Positions 36,103 to 47,721 of a stretch of DNA of 64,000 nt are shown here, piece after piece; within the stretch, counting starts at the first letter, position 1, and each line of letters starts with the position of its first letter. A model generated the notes under the pieces. The model saw only the letters and a list, made by a program, of their open reading frames with translations, made no database searches and had not been told where the DNA came from. Source of the stretch: Trifolium pratense (lineage: Eukaryota > Streptophyta > Magnoliopsida > Fabales > Fabaceae); the NCBI RefSeq assembly GCF_020283565.1, contig NC_060061.1:17521362-17585361 (forward strand). The letters are read 5' to 3'. The translations under genes and the position numbers were made by a program.

Positions 36103-36479
36103 TAGGGCTGCACAAAATAACCAATTACAATGCAAATCCACGACCACATTCAAATCCAATCTTAAAAATTCAGTTAATTCTAAAATAAAATTTAACCAAT
36201 CCATTTACATATGATTAGTTATCCAAATATGAAAACCGGTTATTTAACCGGATATTCATATCCAAAACCTATTTTATTTTATTTTTTTGGATTAATTTTT
36301 TTAATTTTTTTTTAAAAAAACCAATATCTTAGTTTATTCTCTGTTAATATGTTATCGTCAAAAATCAAAATCAACAACCCCAATTTCATTCGGAGATTTC
36401 ACAAAATTGGAAAATAAGTTAGATTCATTCCATAAGATTTGAAAATACACAACAAAAAAATGATATAATTATAACCTGC

Positions 36480-36765
36480 AAAATTAGAGAGACGGAGAGA
36501 GAGAGAGAGAGAGAAAGTGAGAGCGAAGGAGAATGGAAAGTGGTCAAAACACGCCGACGGACGTGGCCGGAGTTACGGCGGCAAGCTTCCATCCCTTTCA
36601 TATTCTTCTTCCATCCCTAGAGAGGGAGAAACACACGCAGAGAGAGTGAGAGAGAGAGAGAATGAGACAGTGGAGGCGCAACTAGGCCGAAAAAGATGAA
36701 CATAGCGCTCACGGCGGTCGTGGCCGGCAGCGCAACGGCGATCCCCGTTCTTCTACCTTTCTCCG
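36480..36765. other. GC-rich cargo segment inside the hAT element
   Basis: GA repeats (36493-36515 and 36640-36662) flank GC-rich, gene-like sequence with two occurrences of GTGGCCGG (36559-36578 region and 36719-36728). Its composition differs sharply from the AT-rich arms. It could be a captured promoter, 5' UTR or exon fragment. I cannot recognise a source gene. Confidence 0.5.
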
Positions 36766-36785
36766 TGTTTCAATTTTTTTTCCAT

Positions 36786-36915
<130 letters not shown>

Positions 36916-37345
36916 CAGTTTATATATGCATATTTTTATGCATCCTTCCTTTTTTTTTTTTTTTGACATATATGTATTTCTTCCTAAAAAAAAATATTTA
37001 CATTTATATTTTTTTATATGCATTTTTTTTGTTTACAATAAGCACATGGAAATATTTAGTAAAGGAAAAAAATGAATTTGGAGAATAATTGGTTTCAAAC
37101 CAAAAAATAACTAGATTAAAATTTGAATTTAAGAAATAACCGATTTTAAATCAAATTTGATAAATAACAAATTTAAAAATCAGATTTATAAATTTAACCG
37201 GTTATGTAACCATAATCATATTTATAACTAGTTTGACAACCGGTTTTAAATAAAATGTGGATTTGGTTATGAATACTAATCCAAAAAAATGGTTTATAAA
37301 TGGTTTGGTTTTGGAGAAAAACCGACCATGCACACTCCTACTTAT

Positions 37346-37690
37346 GGGTGGGATGAATAGTTCAACTGATTGAACTAGTTGAGTTAAGGGTTAAAAGATA
37401 TGGAGGTTTAGGTTTATTGTCTTCCAAGTGTAAAAAAAAAAAAAAAACTAACATAACAATTAACATACTAAACCAGAGAGGATAAGAATATTAGTTTTAA
37501 TACCACATTATTCTGGTATAAATCTTACGTTTATGCAAAGATTAAACGTGTTCCTGTGAGCATAGTTCGGTTGGTAAAAATTTCACATTATATACGTAGA
37601 GATCGAAGTTAAAACTCAGAATCTCTCACTTATTCACCTCAAGAATAACAAATTGGTATATACTTTGAGTTATTAAAAAAAAAAGTTGTG
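37346..37690 (+). mobile_element. Two SINE-like repeats in tandem
   Basis: The first (37346-37470) shares TTGAACTAGTTGAGTTAAGG and 'ctaacataacaattaacatac' with the minus-strand copy at 18928-19080, and has an internal A run. The second (about 37556-37684) has a tRNA-like start GCATAGTTCGGTTGGTAAA, a B-box-like GATCGAAGTTAAAACTC and an A-rich end. Both look like degraded pol III-derived SINEs. Confidence 0.45.
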
Positions 37691-38147
37691 ACTTTTTCTC
37701 TCTTCTATATAAATATTCTATATAAATATGTATTCTATATAAATATGTATAAAGGAGATGCCAAGTTTTGATTTATTTTTCTCTTCCAATTTTACCATTC
37801 ATTTTATGCTTCATAAAAAAGTCTTGAAAGCTCTCAAAATTTGTCATACACAAAAAATGTTTTTTTGAGTGCAGAACACCAACAACTCCTACAGAAATAT
37901 ATTTCCACAAAAAAAAAAAAAAACCAACAGAAATATACTTAATTTTTTTCGTTTTTAATTCTTTAAACAAAATATTATCACCAAACTAAAAATATTATCA
38001 CCAACAATTAAGGTGTTAATTAAATACAACAAGAAAATGGAATTGAGGTGTTACACTGTTCACCTTTAGACTTTCTCTTTAACAATATAGTTCATCTCAT
38101 GTATCAATAATGAAACCATCTCAACTTTTTGAACAACAAAAAATGTG

Positions 38148-38319
38148 GAGTGTTTCTTTTGGCGCCCCTGAAGTTTCTCGCGCGCCGTAAACACTGTCCG
38201 CTATTTTTCTCTTTCAAACTTCCTATTTTATAACATCTACTACTTAAGTAGCGGACAAGTAAAAAATGGAAAACAAAGAGGGCGCGCGAGAAAACACAAG
38301 GGCACCAAAAGAACCTCTC
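38148..38319. mobile_element. Short MITE, Mutator-type, TSD AAAAATGTG
   Basis: Inverted ends of about 38 bp, GAGTGTTTCTTTTGGCGCCC and GAGAGGTTCTTTTGGTGCCC, both continue into CTCGCGCGCC. The flanks carry a perfect 9-bp TSD AAAAATGTG (38139-38147 and 38320-38328). 172 bp, no coding region. Nine-base duplications are typical of Mutator-like elements. Confidence 0.88.
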
Positions 38320-38881
38320 AAAAATGTGATGAGTCAGGCTCAAGAGTGAAGCATGTAAAGCCCTTTCCCTTCACCCAAAAAATTCTGTTATACGACTGAA
38401 ACAAATAATGTGTGATGTTTTAGAAATGGAGGGGGTGAAAAGTAATCCTATAATTGAAATTGAATGCCTATCCCTTCATCATATATAAGAACTAAACATA
38501 TAATTTCAGTAGTCCACTAAAAAAATGCTCTATCCATAAGAAAGAATGGAGGACAAAAAATACATGTATTAGGGGAAGTTAATCAAGCCCCCTTGTTTCA
38601 ACTTCATCAACCAAGCTCCCTAGTGTCAAAATTAAGCAGCTTCAAATGCAATAATGTATTCTGTCTACATACGTAAAAACTTAGGAAAAAAAATGAAAAT
38701 TTGAAGATCTTCAAATGCAATATATTAAAAGCATTCCTCTCTTCATCCAACTATGTTCTAGTGTGTAAAATGGGTTTCATGAAAACATACTTGAGCTTTG
38801 TTGTATTATCTGCAATAGAAATGAAGTAGACTTAGTCGTGCCTAATGAAAGACACCAAATTGCAATTGAAAAGAACTAACC

Positions 38882-41800
38882 TTAGTCATGCCTAATGCCT
38901 AGCATTTTCATTGCTAGCTCCCAGGTGACAATTGTTGCAGCATTAGCCGGAAATGCTCGACCTACCGTGGGGCCGAGACCTGTATAGCACCCCTTCAAAC
39001 CAGTCCTCTTGTAGATCTACAAAAAAACAATTTATGCCTTTCTGATGTCTAGTTTTGTTTATGATTGGCAATTACAGAAACAGATGAAGAAAGGTTTGAG
39101 AGAACTTACTGAACTCAAGATCGTAAAAGGGTTTCTGGGACAGTTTTTATCCGGGTTTGTCTGAATTAGTGTCTTTGCCACGTCAAGGGGCATAACTACC
39201 AACCAAAACTGGTAGAACAATCAAGCAAAATCACAACCAACAAAACTTTAGTAGGGTTTATAGTATATTTAGTTGTAAACTACATAAAGTAAATACATGC
39301 TTAGTTCTCAAGATGCTTACGGCCACACCACTAACTCCACCGGTAACAACTCCAATTCCAATTTCAATCAGGTGACTGTAATCGGATGAAGCAGGTTTGA
39401 TATATGAATGCATTCGATAACGCATATATTCATATACACTGAAAAAGGTAGCATTCCCTATAGATTCTCTAAGCAATGTTGTACTACTTCCACGAAATAC
39501 TCCTTTCACCTGAAAGTAATTCCATCAGCTATAACACATTAATCAATAATCATAATATTGCAAGATATTGCAGAATTTCCTCACCCCTTCTGTTTTTAAA
39601 GTTTTAAGGGCACAATCAAGGGGACTACTGTATCTACTTGACACGGGAACTAAAGAGTCGGTGCCTTGGATCTGCATCCTACACTGAAGAAGTTTAACTT
39701 AAATTGGAATGGTTATATAGACAACCGACCAAAGAAACTGCGGTATATTAGATATATACAAACCTTAGGTTCACGTTACCTTTATCAGTTCAGTTGGACC
39801 TAACACAAAACTGTTGATGGCACCACTAAAAGCTGCAGACGGTATTACCACTTGAGGTTGTGGGGCACCGCTTTGCACGCCACCCTAGATTAGTGGACAA
39901 ACAAAATTTGAAGGCATGAATTAAAGCATGCTATGAAGCATATGATACATCACAACAGAGAAATTCAGAAAACCAGTAAAAAGATCATAGTACTCTATCG
40001 AATAACCTCATTTATGTCACGTTTATGCACACCTGAAGGTACTGTTTTGTCTGGGAATAAATGCCGAAAAAGAGAGATCCTTCCAAAGCCATCCCAGCAA
40101 AAGATGATGTTGCTCCTCTATAAAATCCTTTGATCTGAAATAGAGTTTGTACTAGTTGGCAATCTCAAATCATTTCTCTCAAATCTCTTATTTAAAATGA
40201 ATAAGAAAAAGAAAACTTGGTTTTGCATACAGTTAAACTTAAGAGATATGAAGTCATTAGCACCAGAAAAAGAAAAGGAGATATAACATCATTCATAGCA
40301 CTATATTTAAGAGTTCATGCGTTCAACCACCGACACTCCCATTCTTCGTGATTAAATTTATGACCAAGTAAAATGAGCCTAGTCTTAGACACATGTCAGT
40401 AGAAAAGGTTAAAATTCAAGGTGAAAAGCATCCCAGCAGAAAGGAACTAAAAAAGTGAATGTTGCTATGCATAACTGATGTTAAGCATAGTAGCATGCAG
40501 ATTTTACGAATAATAACCAAAATAAGTCCAATGATCAGTTTCCATGAAATATAATATCCAGTGCAAACTTGACATCATTCACTAAAAGTTTAGATGTTTG
40601 ATTACATCAAATCAAAATTAATTTTGCTTCCAAATCTCAGTTTGACTAAAGATGATAAATAAGACAAACTTTGTGTTGGGTTGAAATATTTACGCCAAGT
40701 TCAGTCAAAAAAAGAAAAAAACTTAAGCTAAGTTTAACACCAAACTTGCTATTAGAGTACAAATATACCAACATAAAATACTTCACTTAAAATCCAATTT
40801 CAACAAAATGAACTCATTATTAGAATACTAAATCTAAATTAGTACTAAATAAAACGGTATCAATCAAGTAAATGATCCCATAACATGCCTAATTGCCTAC
40901 ATTATGATAAAACTACAATTGGCCAGACTTCCTGTTTTATACACAAGAAATCATATTAACCATCACTGATACAAGTTAGCAGTTATCTACTATTTCACAT
41001 TCTTCTGTTTACTTCAAATGATTAACTTGTTAATTTCATCTCTCGGAAGTTAAAGCTAATGATAGAAGATATTAAAAAAACTATTATAATATCTTGATAT
41101 TTGTAGTGTATATGGAAAAAAAAGACATACTCCTTCAGTCTGTAATATCCTAGCAGTACAATGCAATCCATTTCTGTATGGAACTAGATGTGCTTTTGTG
41201 TTGTGCGTCTGCAGCTTCACCTAATAAATGGAACGGAAAAAAATATTGTTAGTAGATAGGCTAATTTTTAAAAGGTAAATAAAAACAACAAACATATAAT
41301 CAAAGAAACATAAAAAGATCCTTGATCAGCAATAAAAATGCATTGGAAGAACCTAAAGCAGATATGAACGCAAGTATGAAAGTCAGAACTTAGAAAAACA
41401 ATGTAGAATACTATTTACCAGAAGAAAATTTAAAAAAACTAAAAATGTTCATGTTTATCACAAATCAAAATAACAGTCCAAAAACTACAAATACATTTAC
41501 AACTATAATGGCAATGATCAATGGAAACATTATTAGTGGCAGATTACTGCATAAGTGATAAATAATCAATGGAAACACTATTGGTGGCAGATTACTGCAT
41601 CAAGTGATATCTCACGATATCTCACTGAAACATAGAGAATCATGATATAGGAAAATTGTTCAAAACAAGGTATGCTGATTGCTGAATGCATATGTATATT
41701 CTTTTTTTTTTTTTTTTTCTCAAGTAGCCTAGTGGCGAGAAATTCACCCCGAATCACGGGTTTGAACCCCAGTCCCCGCATATATAATGTGATGTCTTTA

Positions 41801-42327
41801 TCAACTAAGTTATGCTCACATAATGAATATCTATATTCTAATGTACAAATTTACTAAAATTTTAGAAAGTTCACTACCTTTTTCATGCCTTATCAATAAT
41901 ATTAGTGATTAATTATTAAGGCTTTAAAACGAGCGGAAAGGAACAAAATGGAATGGATCATTGTTTGAATATTTTATGACGAAACAGAACAGAACAGAAC
42001 AACATTCTCATTCCATTGTTTGGATAGTAGACTGAATGAAATGAATAATAATAATCCAGATTACATTATCTAGGTCAAAAACATGGTACTCTAATTACAA
42101 AACAAGATGGTAATGATTCTAGTTCTACTACATGAGTTAGCTCAATTCACTGTTTCAGCAACAAGTTACATTGTAAAGCAAAGATAATTGCAACAAAAAA
42201 GAATGAATGGTAAATGAAAATTGCGAACCTTAACGGTATCAAAAGGGTGACCAGTGACTACAGCGGAAACTCCAGCGAGTAAACCAGCGACATAATCCTT
42301 GTACCCTGAATGTGAAATTTCGGACAT
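38882..42327 (-). CDS. BAC1: Mitochondrial basic amino acid carrier, eight exons
   Basis: Exons in coding order: 42229-42327, 41131-41220, 40033-40134, 39780-39884, 39585-39683, 39321-39509, 39110-39208, 38882-39016. All boundaries are GT-AG and phase 0, giving 305 residues. It is an inner mitochondrial membrane solute carrier with three repeats, whose PX(D/E)XX(K/R) signatures read PFDTVK, PTELIK and PLDVAK. From memory of the Arabidopsis family, the sequence follows BAC1 along its whole length (SGYKDYVAGL, YRNGLHC, KCRMQIQGTDSLVP, LKGCYTGLGPT, FPANAA). BAC1 exchanges arginine, lysine, ornithine and histidine, which links it to arginine breakdown in seedlings. Length and termini look complete. 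The ortholog call is strong, but substrate is inferred. Intron 1 (41221-42228) contains a SINE-like repeat and a degraded MITE. Confidence 0.93.
41700..41835 (+). mobile_element. SINE-like repeat in BAC1 intron 1
   Basis: After a T run (41702-41718) comes AAGTAGCCTAGTGGCGAGA (A-box-like) and, 30 bp on, GGGTTTGAACCCC (B-box-like). It then runs through 'atatataatgtgatgtctttatcaac'. The same body, diverged, occurs at 56695-56825, so this is one family. It lies antisense to BAC1 transcription. Confidence 0.6.
41920..42070. repeat. Degraded Tourist-like MITE in BAC1 intron 1
   Basis: Starts TAAGGCTTT and contains 'aatggaatggatcattgtttga' and 'cattccattgtttggata', the same word style as the intact MITE at 47722-48006. 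The right end is not defined. Confidence 0.35.
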
Positions 42328-42692
42328 TTCGCTACAAACACTAGAATTGGACTTGTCAACTACATATGAGATGAACTGTATTGTCGTTCATTCAATCGTT
42401 GGTGGCGCTGTCGCCGGAATGATGTTAAATTAATATTTAGACAGAGTTAAGATCCAATTTGTTGTTTTGTTATAACTTTTTGGGCATACCTCGTTGGCAC
42501 ATTTTTTATTTTTTTTGGTTAAGCTCGGGTAGATATGTATTCTTACTTATCGGATAATTGTGATTGGTCCATAAACAATATTTAATATAAAAAAATTAAT
42601 AAATAATATTTGTAAATTAATTAGAATCATTGACCTCAATAAATGTATAAATACATATTCGTATAATATGTGGATCAAAAAATTCATCTTGT

Positions 42693-43660
42693 ACTAGAAC
42701 ATCGACCCGCACGGGTCTAATTAGTCGTAACATATGTAATTATAAATTATTATTTGATAATTGCAATAATATAAGGTATTTGAAAATTTTTGAGTAACAT
42801 TAATTAAACGATAGTTCAATAATAAATTTGGATAAATATTCATACAAAGGAAAGTATATTACAGAAGACTTCCTTACTGACCACATTCGAAGTCTTAGTC
42901 GTATCTTCGTCGTCATTGTCGATGATCAATATTTTTAATCCTTCTCTAGAAGTAACTCTTGAAATCGTACATACAACTGACCATGTGAAAACACTGGCGA
43001 CGGAAGATATATCTCAACATGCTTTAAAAATTGTCCCTAACTCTTATTAATAGTCATCGCAAAAGAAATCATTAAAGGAAATTGTCTCCATTGAAATTTA
43101 AAAGGAATTCTTACGTCAGATGGTGTTAGAAAAAATCTAGGTATGAAAACCTGATCACCAATATTACTTCCTGAAATAATTTTTCCTTCAAGAGCACGTT
43201 TTCCCAAACTTGTAATAATAAGTCTCGTTCCATTGCATAATCCTAATTTTTAATTCAAATTTTTTAATAGCATAACAGGAACTCCAACTTTAAGTCTCAA
43301 CTTGTGATTTGGGAGTCCCGACGTAGAAATCGTGTTAAAAAATTCGGGAGTACGAACATATCCACTGTTTGATCATCTACATTATGTGCGAGTGGAGTAT
43401 TATAACTCAAATATGTTTTTCTTCACCGGGAATTAAGTCCAACATATAATTATTTATTGTGTCGACTATTGAATTTTTAGGAGCTAATATAGCTCTATTT
43501 TGGAAACACGTTATATCGTTCATGTTTTATAAAAGTTGAGGATATGTGCTTTCAATGATAGAAGCAAGAGGATCACATGAATTTGGAATCAATAAATCTG
43601 ATGAAATGTAAGTTCTAAATCGTTGTCGTTGTCATCTTCAATTTCTCCATCGCCAACACC
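42693..43660 (-). mobile_element. 3' part of a Helitron
   Basis: The minus strand ends in the classic Helitron terminus: a hairpin GACCCG-CA-CGGGTC (42704-42717), six bases, then CTAGT (42693-42697), followed by an A. Upstream of it on the same strand is a decayed helicase. The 5' end (TC...) was not located. Confidence 0.82.
42880..43640 (-). pseudogene. Decayed Helitron helicase (PIF1-type C-terminal part)
   Basis: Conceptual minus-strand translation, across several stops and frame changes, shows helicase blocks in the right order: a DNDLEL segment, TPEFFNTISTSGLPNHKL, LKVGVPVMLL, GLCNGTRLIITSLGKRAL, SGSNIGDQVFIPR, PSDVRIPFKFQWRQFPL, SFAMTINKS, and YLPSPVFSHGQLYV. These match the last motifs of the PIF1-like helicase of plant Helitrons. 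The nickase (Rep) part is missing from this window. Clearly non-functional. Confidence 0.85.
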
Positions 43661-43818
43661 CAAAACTCATTCAGAAAACAATCTTCTTCGATCCATAAAG
43701 GTTAGGATACATTGTTAACAAAAGAAACAAATGTGAATCAATGATTTTTTTCGTAATTAATAATATAGTCACGTTGATATACCTGGAGTCAACTACTATT
43801 TGCATAAATATCACCTTG

Positions 43819-43845
43819 ATATATATATATATATATATATATATA
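43819..43845. repeat. Short AT microsatellite
   Basis: About 13 AT units, adjacent to the Helitron-derived sequence. Confidence 0.9.
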
Positions 43846-44244
43846 ATAATACGATCAACCATATTCCTCAACATGAACAAACTTTTAAGTTCAGAAAGAC
43901 CTAAAAAAGGTATAGTTTTCTTAGCATGTTTAGTTAAAAAAAAGTAACTTTTAAGTCCAATGATTTTTTTCTCTCCTTAAAAAAAAACACTAAGAAAATG
44001 GTTAACATGTTTAGTTAATTAGTAAAAAATATTGAATTAGGATAAAAAAATGTAAATTTTTTCGAAAAATAAAACACTAAGAAAATGTATGATTTGATGA
44101 TTTGCTAGATTTCTAATTATCGGTTTTTAATTGTTTAAACTGTGCAATGTAATTTGATGGTGTTTAATTGTTGTATGAAATCTTTCCTATGAAAATCGAT
44201 GGTGCTTATCAATTATTGCACATAATTTTAATCACAATTGATAT

Positions 44245-44875
44245 ATTTGTCATAATGGTTGAAAATATTGTCTTGCACTGAAAGCAAGGTTATCAAAACC
44301 GGACCGGACCGGCCGGTCAGACCGGTCGGACCGTGAACCGGTCATGAAAACGGTTCGGTTTTGAGCAAAAAACGGATAGGAAACCGACCGGCAAAAAAAC
44401 GCGTGAACGGGGTCGAACCGGCGAACTGACCGGGCGGTTCAAGCGGTTTTGCAGTTTTTGTTTTTTTTAAAAAAGGGCAAAACGACGTCGTTTTATTTTT
44501 TATTTTTTTAAAAAAAAATCTGAAACAAAACAACGACGTCGTAGGAATAGGAAAAGTTTTTGTTTTTCATCTATTTTTCATTTGGTTTGAATTATAAATT
44601 TTATTTTATTTTGACTTGTGATATTTTATCTTTTTAATGTGTGAAATTATGAAATATTGAGCAATTATTCATATATATTTATTTATATATTAATTAAAAT
44701 ATATATTTAATTAAAAACGGTTCAATCCCGATTGAACCCGGTCTGACCAATTGAACCTTGAACCGGTGAGCTCTCCGGTTCGATGACCGGTCCGGTTCTG
44801 ACGACCTTGACTGAAAGGGTGCAGGTTTGAATCCTAGTCAAGACAAAATTATATTATTTTTTAATAAAAATTGCA
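44245..44875 (+). mobile_element. SINE-like repeat split by a hAT MITE
   Basis: With the hAT insertion removed, the flanks join as '...cttgcactgaaagggtgcaGGTTTGAATCCtagtcaagac', which has a near-perfect pol III B-box (GGTTTGAATCC) followed by an A/T-rich tail. An A-box is not clear, so SINE-like is the most I would say. Confidence 0.35.
44285..44809. mobile_element. hAT-type MITE, TSD ACTGAAAG
   Basis: Ends CAAGGTTATCAAAACCGGACC and CAAGGTCGTCAGAACCGGACC (right end, minus strand) are inverted repeats. A perfect 8-bp TSD ACTGAAAG flanks it (44277-44284 and 44810-44817). Sub-terminal regions are full of CCGGT motifs, and ACGACGTCGTT occurs twice. No transposase. 525 bp. Confidence 0.9.
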
Positions 44876-44940
44876 AGATAAAAGTGGAGGGAAAACAAAT
44901 TAGGTTTAGGGTTTGCTTGTATATATAAGCTTAAGAGATA

Positions 44941-45240
44941 CTCCCTCCGTCCCAAATTATAAGGGAAAAAAGCCTATTTTTTTGTCCCAAATTATAAGGG
45001 AGAAAGTCATTTTCAATAATGTTTTTCCCTTATTCTCATAAAATTAAGTGCAAGTTGCATTTAATTTTCTCTCTCTACTCTTTTCTCAATAAACAACAAC
45101 CAATAAAAATTATTTTTACATCTTCCTATGCAACTTATTCCAAGGAAAACACACAAAAACATATTTCAAATTCTCATGTTTTACTTTTTCTTAATAAGTG
45201 TGATTTTTTTATTTTCTCTTATAATTCGGGACGAAAAGAG
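44941..45240. mobile_element. Stowaway (mariner-type) MITE, TA target
   Basis: Starts CTCCCTCCGTCCCAAATTAT and ends ATAATTCGGGACGAAAAGAG, with TA on each side (44939-44940, 45241-45242). The GTCCCAAATTATAAGGGA unit is doubled at the left end. Shares its interior (caagttgcatttaattttct) with the inverted copy at 34705-34991. Confidence 0.88.
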
Positions 45241-45479
45241 TACAAGATAACTTGTTGTCACATTACACTAAGTTCATGAGACTAAGCTGTCATATTTATT
45301 TTTAATGTATCAAAATAAGAGAAGCTCTTGTGGTTATGATAGTTTAGGTAAAAAGAGAAAAGAATTATATAATATTGTATTTTTCAAATAATTAAATAAT
45401 ATGTATTTTTATGTGAATTTGACCAAATTCTTGCGTACATTCAAGTATTTTTTTTTTTTTCCAAAATAAATACTTGTAG

Positions 45480-46122
45480 AAACTATCGAACTTCACATTT
45501 GAGACGCCGAAGAAACTGTAGAAATGCCGGTAACTTTGAGGTATCCAATGACAACAAGGGTATGAATGATAATGATGGGGGAAAGGAGTCATCTTCTGAT
45601 GATGTGCAGACAGAAACCCAGCCAAGAAGATGCAAAAGAGGTGGAGAACAAGAAGCACAAGCTCCTCAACAGTCTGCTTCTACTGATCTAGATGGAGTTG
45701 GTGAAGAAAATACTCCAGAAGTAAATAGAGACATCATAATAAGTGCATCTGATATTACACTTGCTTCTGATATCATTCCTGAAACCTCACCATCTCTAGG
45801 TTCTGATGTTACTCTTGAAAACATCAGACCTGAACCTGAACCCTTTTTCATCCATTATCCCACTCTAAACCTTAACTTATCTCGACCACCACCATCATGC
45901 TACTCTGACCTGGAAGGATTCAGTGAGTTAGTGTTTAATAAGGTAAAGAAATTATTGGATGAAAGAACCGACAGCACAAGCTTAGCAGCAAATGATAGTC
46001 ACTGGGATTGTCTGAGACTATTCATGGATGACAATTTGCTGAAGCTAAAGGTAGAAGGTAGAGAGGAGATTCTGGCAAACAAACAAGCTCTAAAGGAATG
46101 GTTTGCAGAACTTCTGTTCTGA
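45480..46122 (+). pseudogene. RING1 exon copy fused in frame to a retroelement-like reading frame
   Basis: Positions 45484-45758 repeat RING1 exon 7 (52891-53156) in the same orientation. I count about 13 substitutions in roughly 262 bp plus one 3-bp insertion. The RING1 frame is kept. At 'gtgcatctg' homology stops, and the same frame runs on for about 120 codons of unrelated sequence (with FIHYPTLNLNLSRPP and WDCLRLFMDDNLLKLKVEG) to a stop at 46120-46122. There is no ATG at the left edge and no RING finger. The right part lies directly ahead of SIRE-like repeats and an LTR, so it is probably retroelement-encoded. I do not recognise its family. Whether it is expressed is unknown. Confidence 0.75.
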
Positions 46123-46269
46123 CTCATCTACATTTGGGAGATCTAAGAAACTTTACTACACGATGTGTGCCTTCCATTGCTGATAATCTTCAATTTATTT
46201 TTGTTGATGACAAAAGGGAAGTAAATGAAGTAGCATTAATTAACTTATTTGCTAAGTTTTTACACTTTT

Positions 46270-46730
46270 GCAGGATTTTAACTCAGAATAAACTTAACAA
46301 AATTTATCTCAAAAAGAGCTTACAAACCTCGCCTTCTGATCAAGTTGAGTTGAATAAACTTAATAAGACTTAAACTAAAGGGGAGCTTACAAACCTCACC
46401 TTTTGATTAAGTTAAATTTATTCAAAGAGAAATTAATAAAATTAACCAGACTTGAACTTAGGGGGAGCTTGCAAACCATACACTTTGATTGAGTAAAGTT
46501 GATATTATAAATTAAAATTAAGGTAACTAAGCTAAAACTTAGGGGGAACTTGGAAACCTAACCCTTTATTTAAATGTTAAATATATTAATTTAGAATTAA
46601 TGAAGTTGATACTTAGGGGGAGCTTGCAAACCTCCCTTTGAAAAAGCTTAGTTAAAATTAACAAATCTGACACTAAGGGGGGCTTTGAAACCTAACCCTT
46701 GGAAAAGCTAAGTTAATTAAACAACAATCG
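46270..46730 (+). repeat. Diverged tandem repeats with 'cttagggggagcttgcaaacc' cores
   Basis: About six imperfect units of some 65-95 bp, each with a purine-rich core of the AAGGGGAGCTTACAAACCT type. Cores lie near 46310, 46378, 46455, 46540, 46613 and 46673. Such arrays occur between the coding region and the 3' LTR of SIRE/Maximus copia elements, which supports that reading here. Confidence 0.7.
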
Positions 46731-46759
46731 TTCTTTATATACAAAAGTTTGTCATCATC

Positions 46760-47560
46760 AAAAATGGAGAACCAAAATGGGTTTTAAGGACAATGCATAT
46801 GAGGTTTTTGATGATAATAATGTATAAGTGAACAATTGGGTACTTTAATGTATGTTCAAGTGTGCAGGACAATATATTAAAAATTTACTTCTGAAAGTAG
46901 AAATTTGCATATGAAGAACATATTGAACACGCTACAAAAGTCAACTCTGAAGAGAAAAAGTCATCATTGATGGCTTACAAGTTCTGAAGACTAGCGACTA
47001 GCGTGGTTCTGAAGAAGACTGCAACTAATATAGTAGTTTAAAAAAGTTCAAGCGGTATTAAATTAAATTAATTAATAGTAAGTGTTTCGGATTGGACTAA
47101 AGCCCAATACTAACAAGTCCAATGTGCCAATCAACAATACATGTTACCAAACATGAGATAACTACTCATGGCAAGGACAACCACGTCCTATATATCACAT
47201 GGCCTCTGTGTTATCCTGGATTTTCGACATGATAAGCGTTTGTTTACCAAAAACATTGGTAAACACTCAGCCAATAGGAATTATAGTACTAAAAGTCTAA
47301 AACAATACTATCCTCAGTCACACTAAGGTAGTGGAATTGCCACTCTCCATGCATACTCATGCAAGGTTTGGCATATAAATACACATGTATCCTCAATACC
47401 TGGTACGCATATTCTACCTAATTCCTTAGCATTTCTCGCAATCAATACTAACTCGAGCGTTAAAATGCTAACGTTTTTGCAGGTACATTTTCCCCCATAT
47501 CTGAAGCCTAAACCACTACATCAACCACCTATCCTCGTCGTAAACAATCTCTGTTAGAGC
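46760..47560 (+). mobile_element. SIRE-like LTR remnant
   Basis: Follows 'gtttgtcatcatcaaaaatggaga', a decayed polypurine context of SIRE-type elements. It has GTTCAAGTGTGCAGGAC, repeated 'tctgaaga' words (46938-47025), a TATA-like CATATAAATACAC (47372) and a 'gagcgttaaaatgctaacg...tgcaggtac' R/U5-like motif (47455-47486). No second LTR or gag-pol was found in the window, so the element is broken. The exact ends are uncertain. Confidence 0.6.
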
Positions 47561-47721
47561 AATAAGAGTTTGACATTATAATATGAGACAAAATTAAAGC
47601 TTTTTAGGGGAAGATTGTAGTTATTTTTTAATATTTTTTTTTAATAATTTGGATAATTGTTGTTCAAATGAAATTATTAATAATGAAAGTAATACTAATA
47701 ATGGATCACAACTTGAAATAA

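Noticed and set aside
41718..41765. Possible tRNA gene from A-box/B-box-like sequence
   Set aside because: It cannot fold into a full cloverleaf as far as I can see, and the same body recurs at 56695-56825, so it is a SINE-like repeat.
46098..46373. 91-codon frame after the RING1 fusion
   Set aside because: It runs into the purine-core tandem repeats and has no domain; probably chance.
46270..46730. CRISPR-like array, because of regularly spaced similar units
   Set aside because: Units are diverged and unequal, with no fixed spacer length; the context is a plant LTR element.
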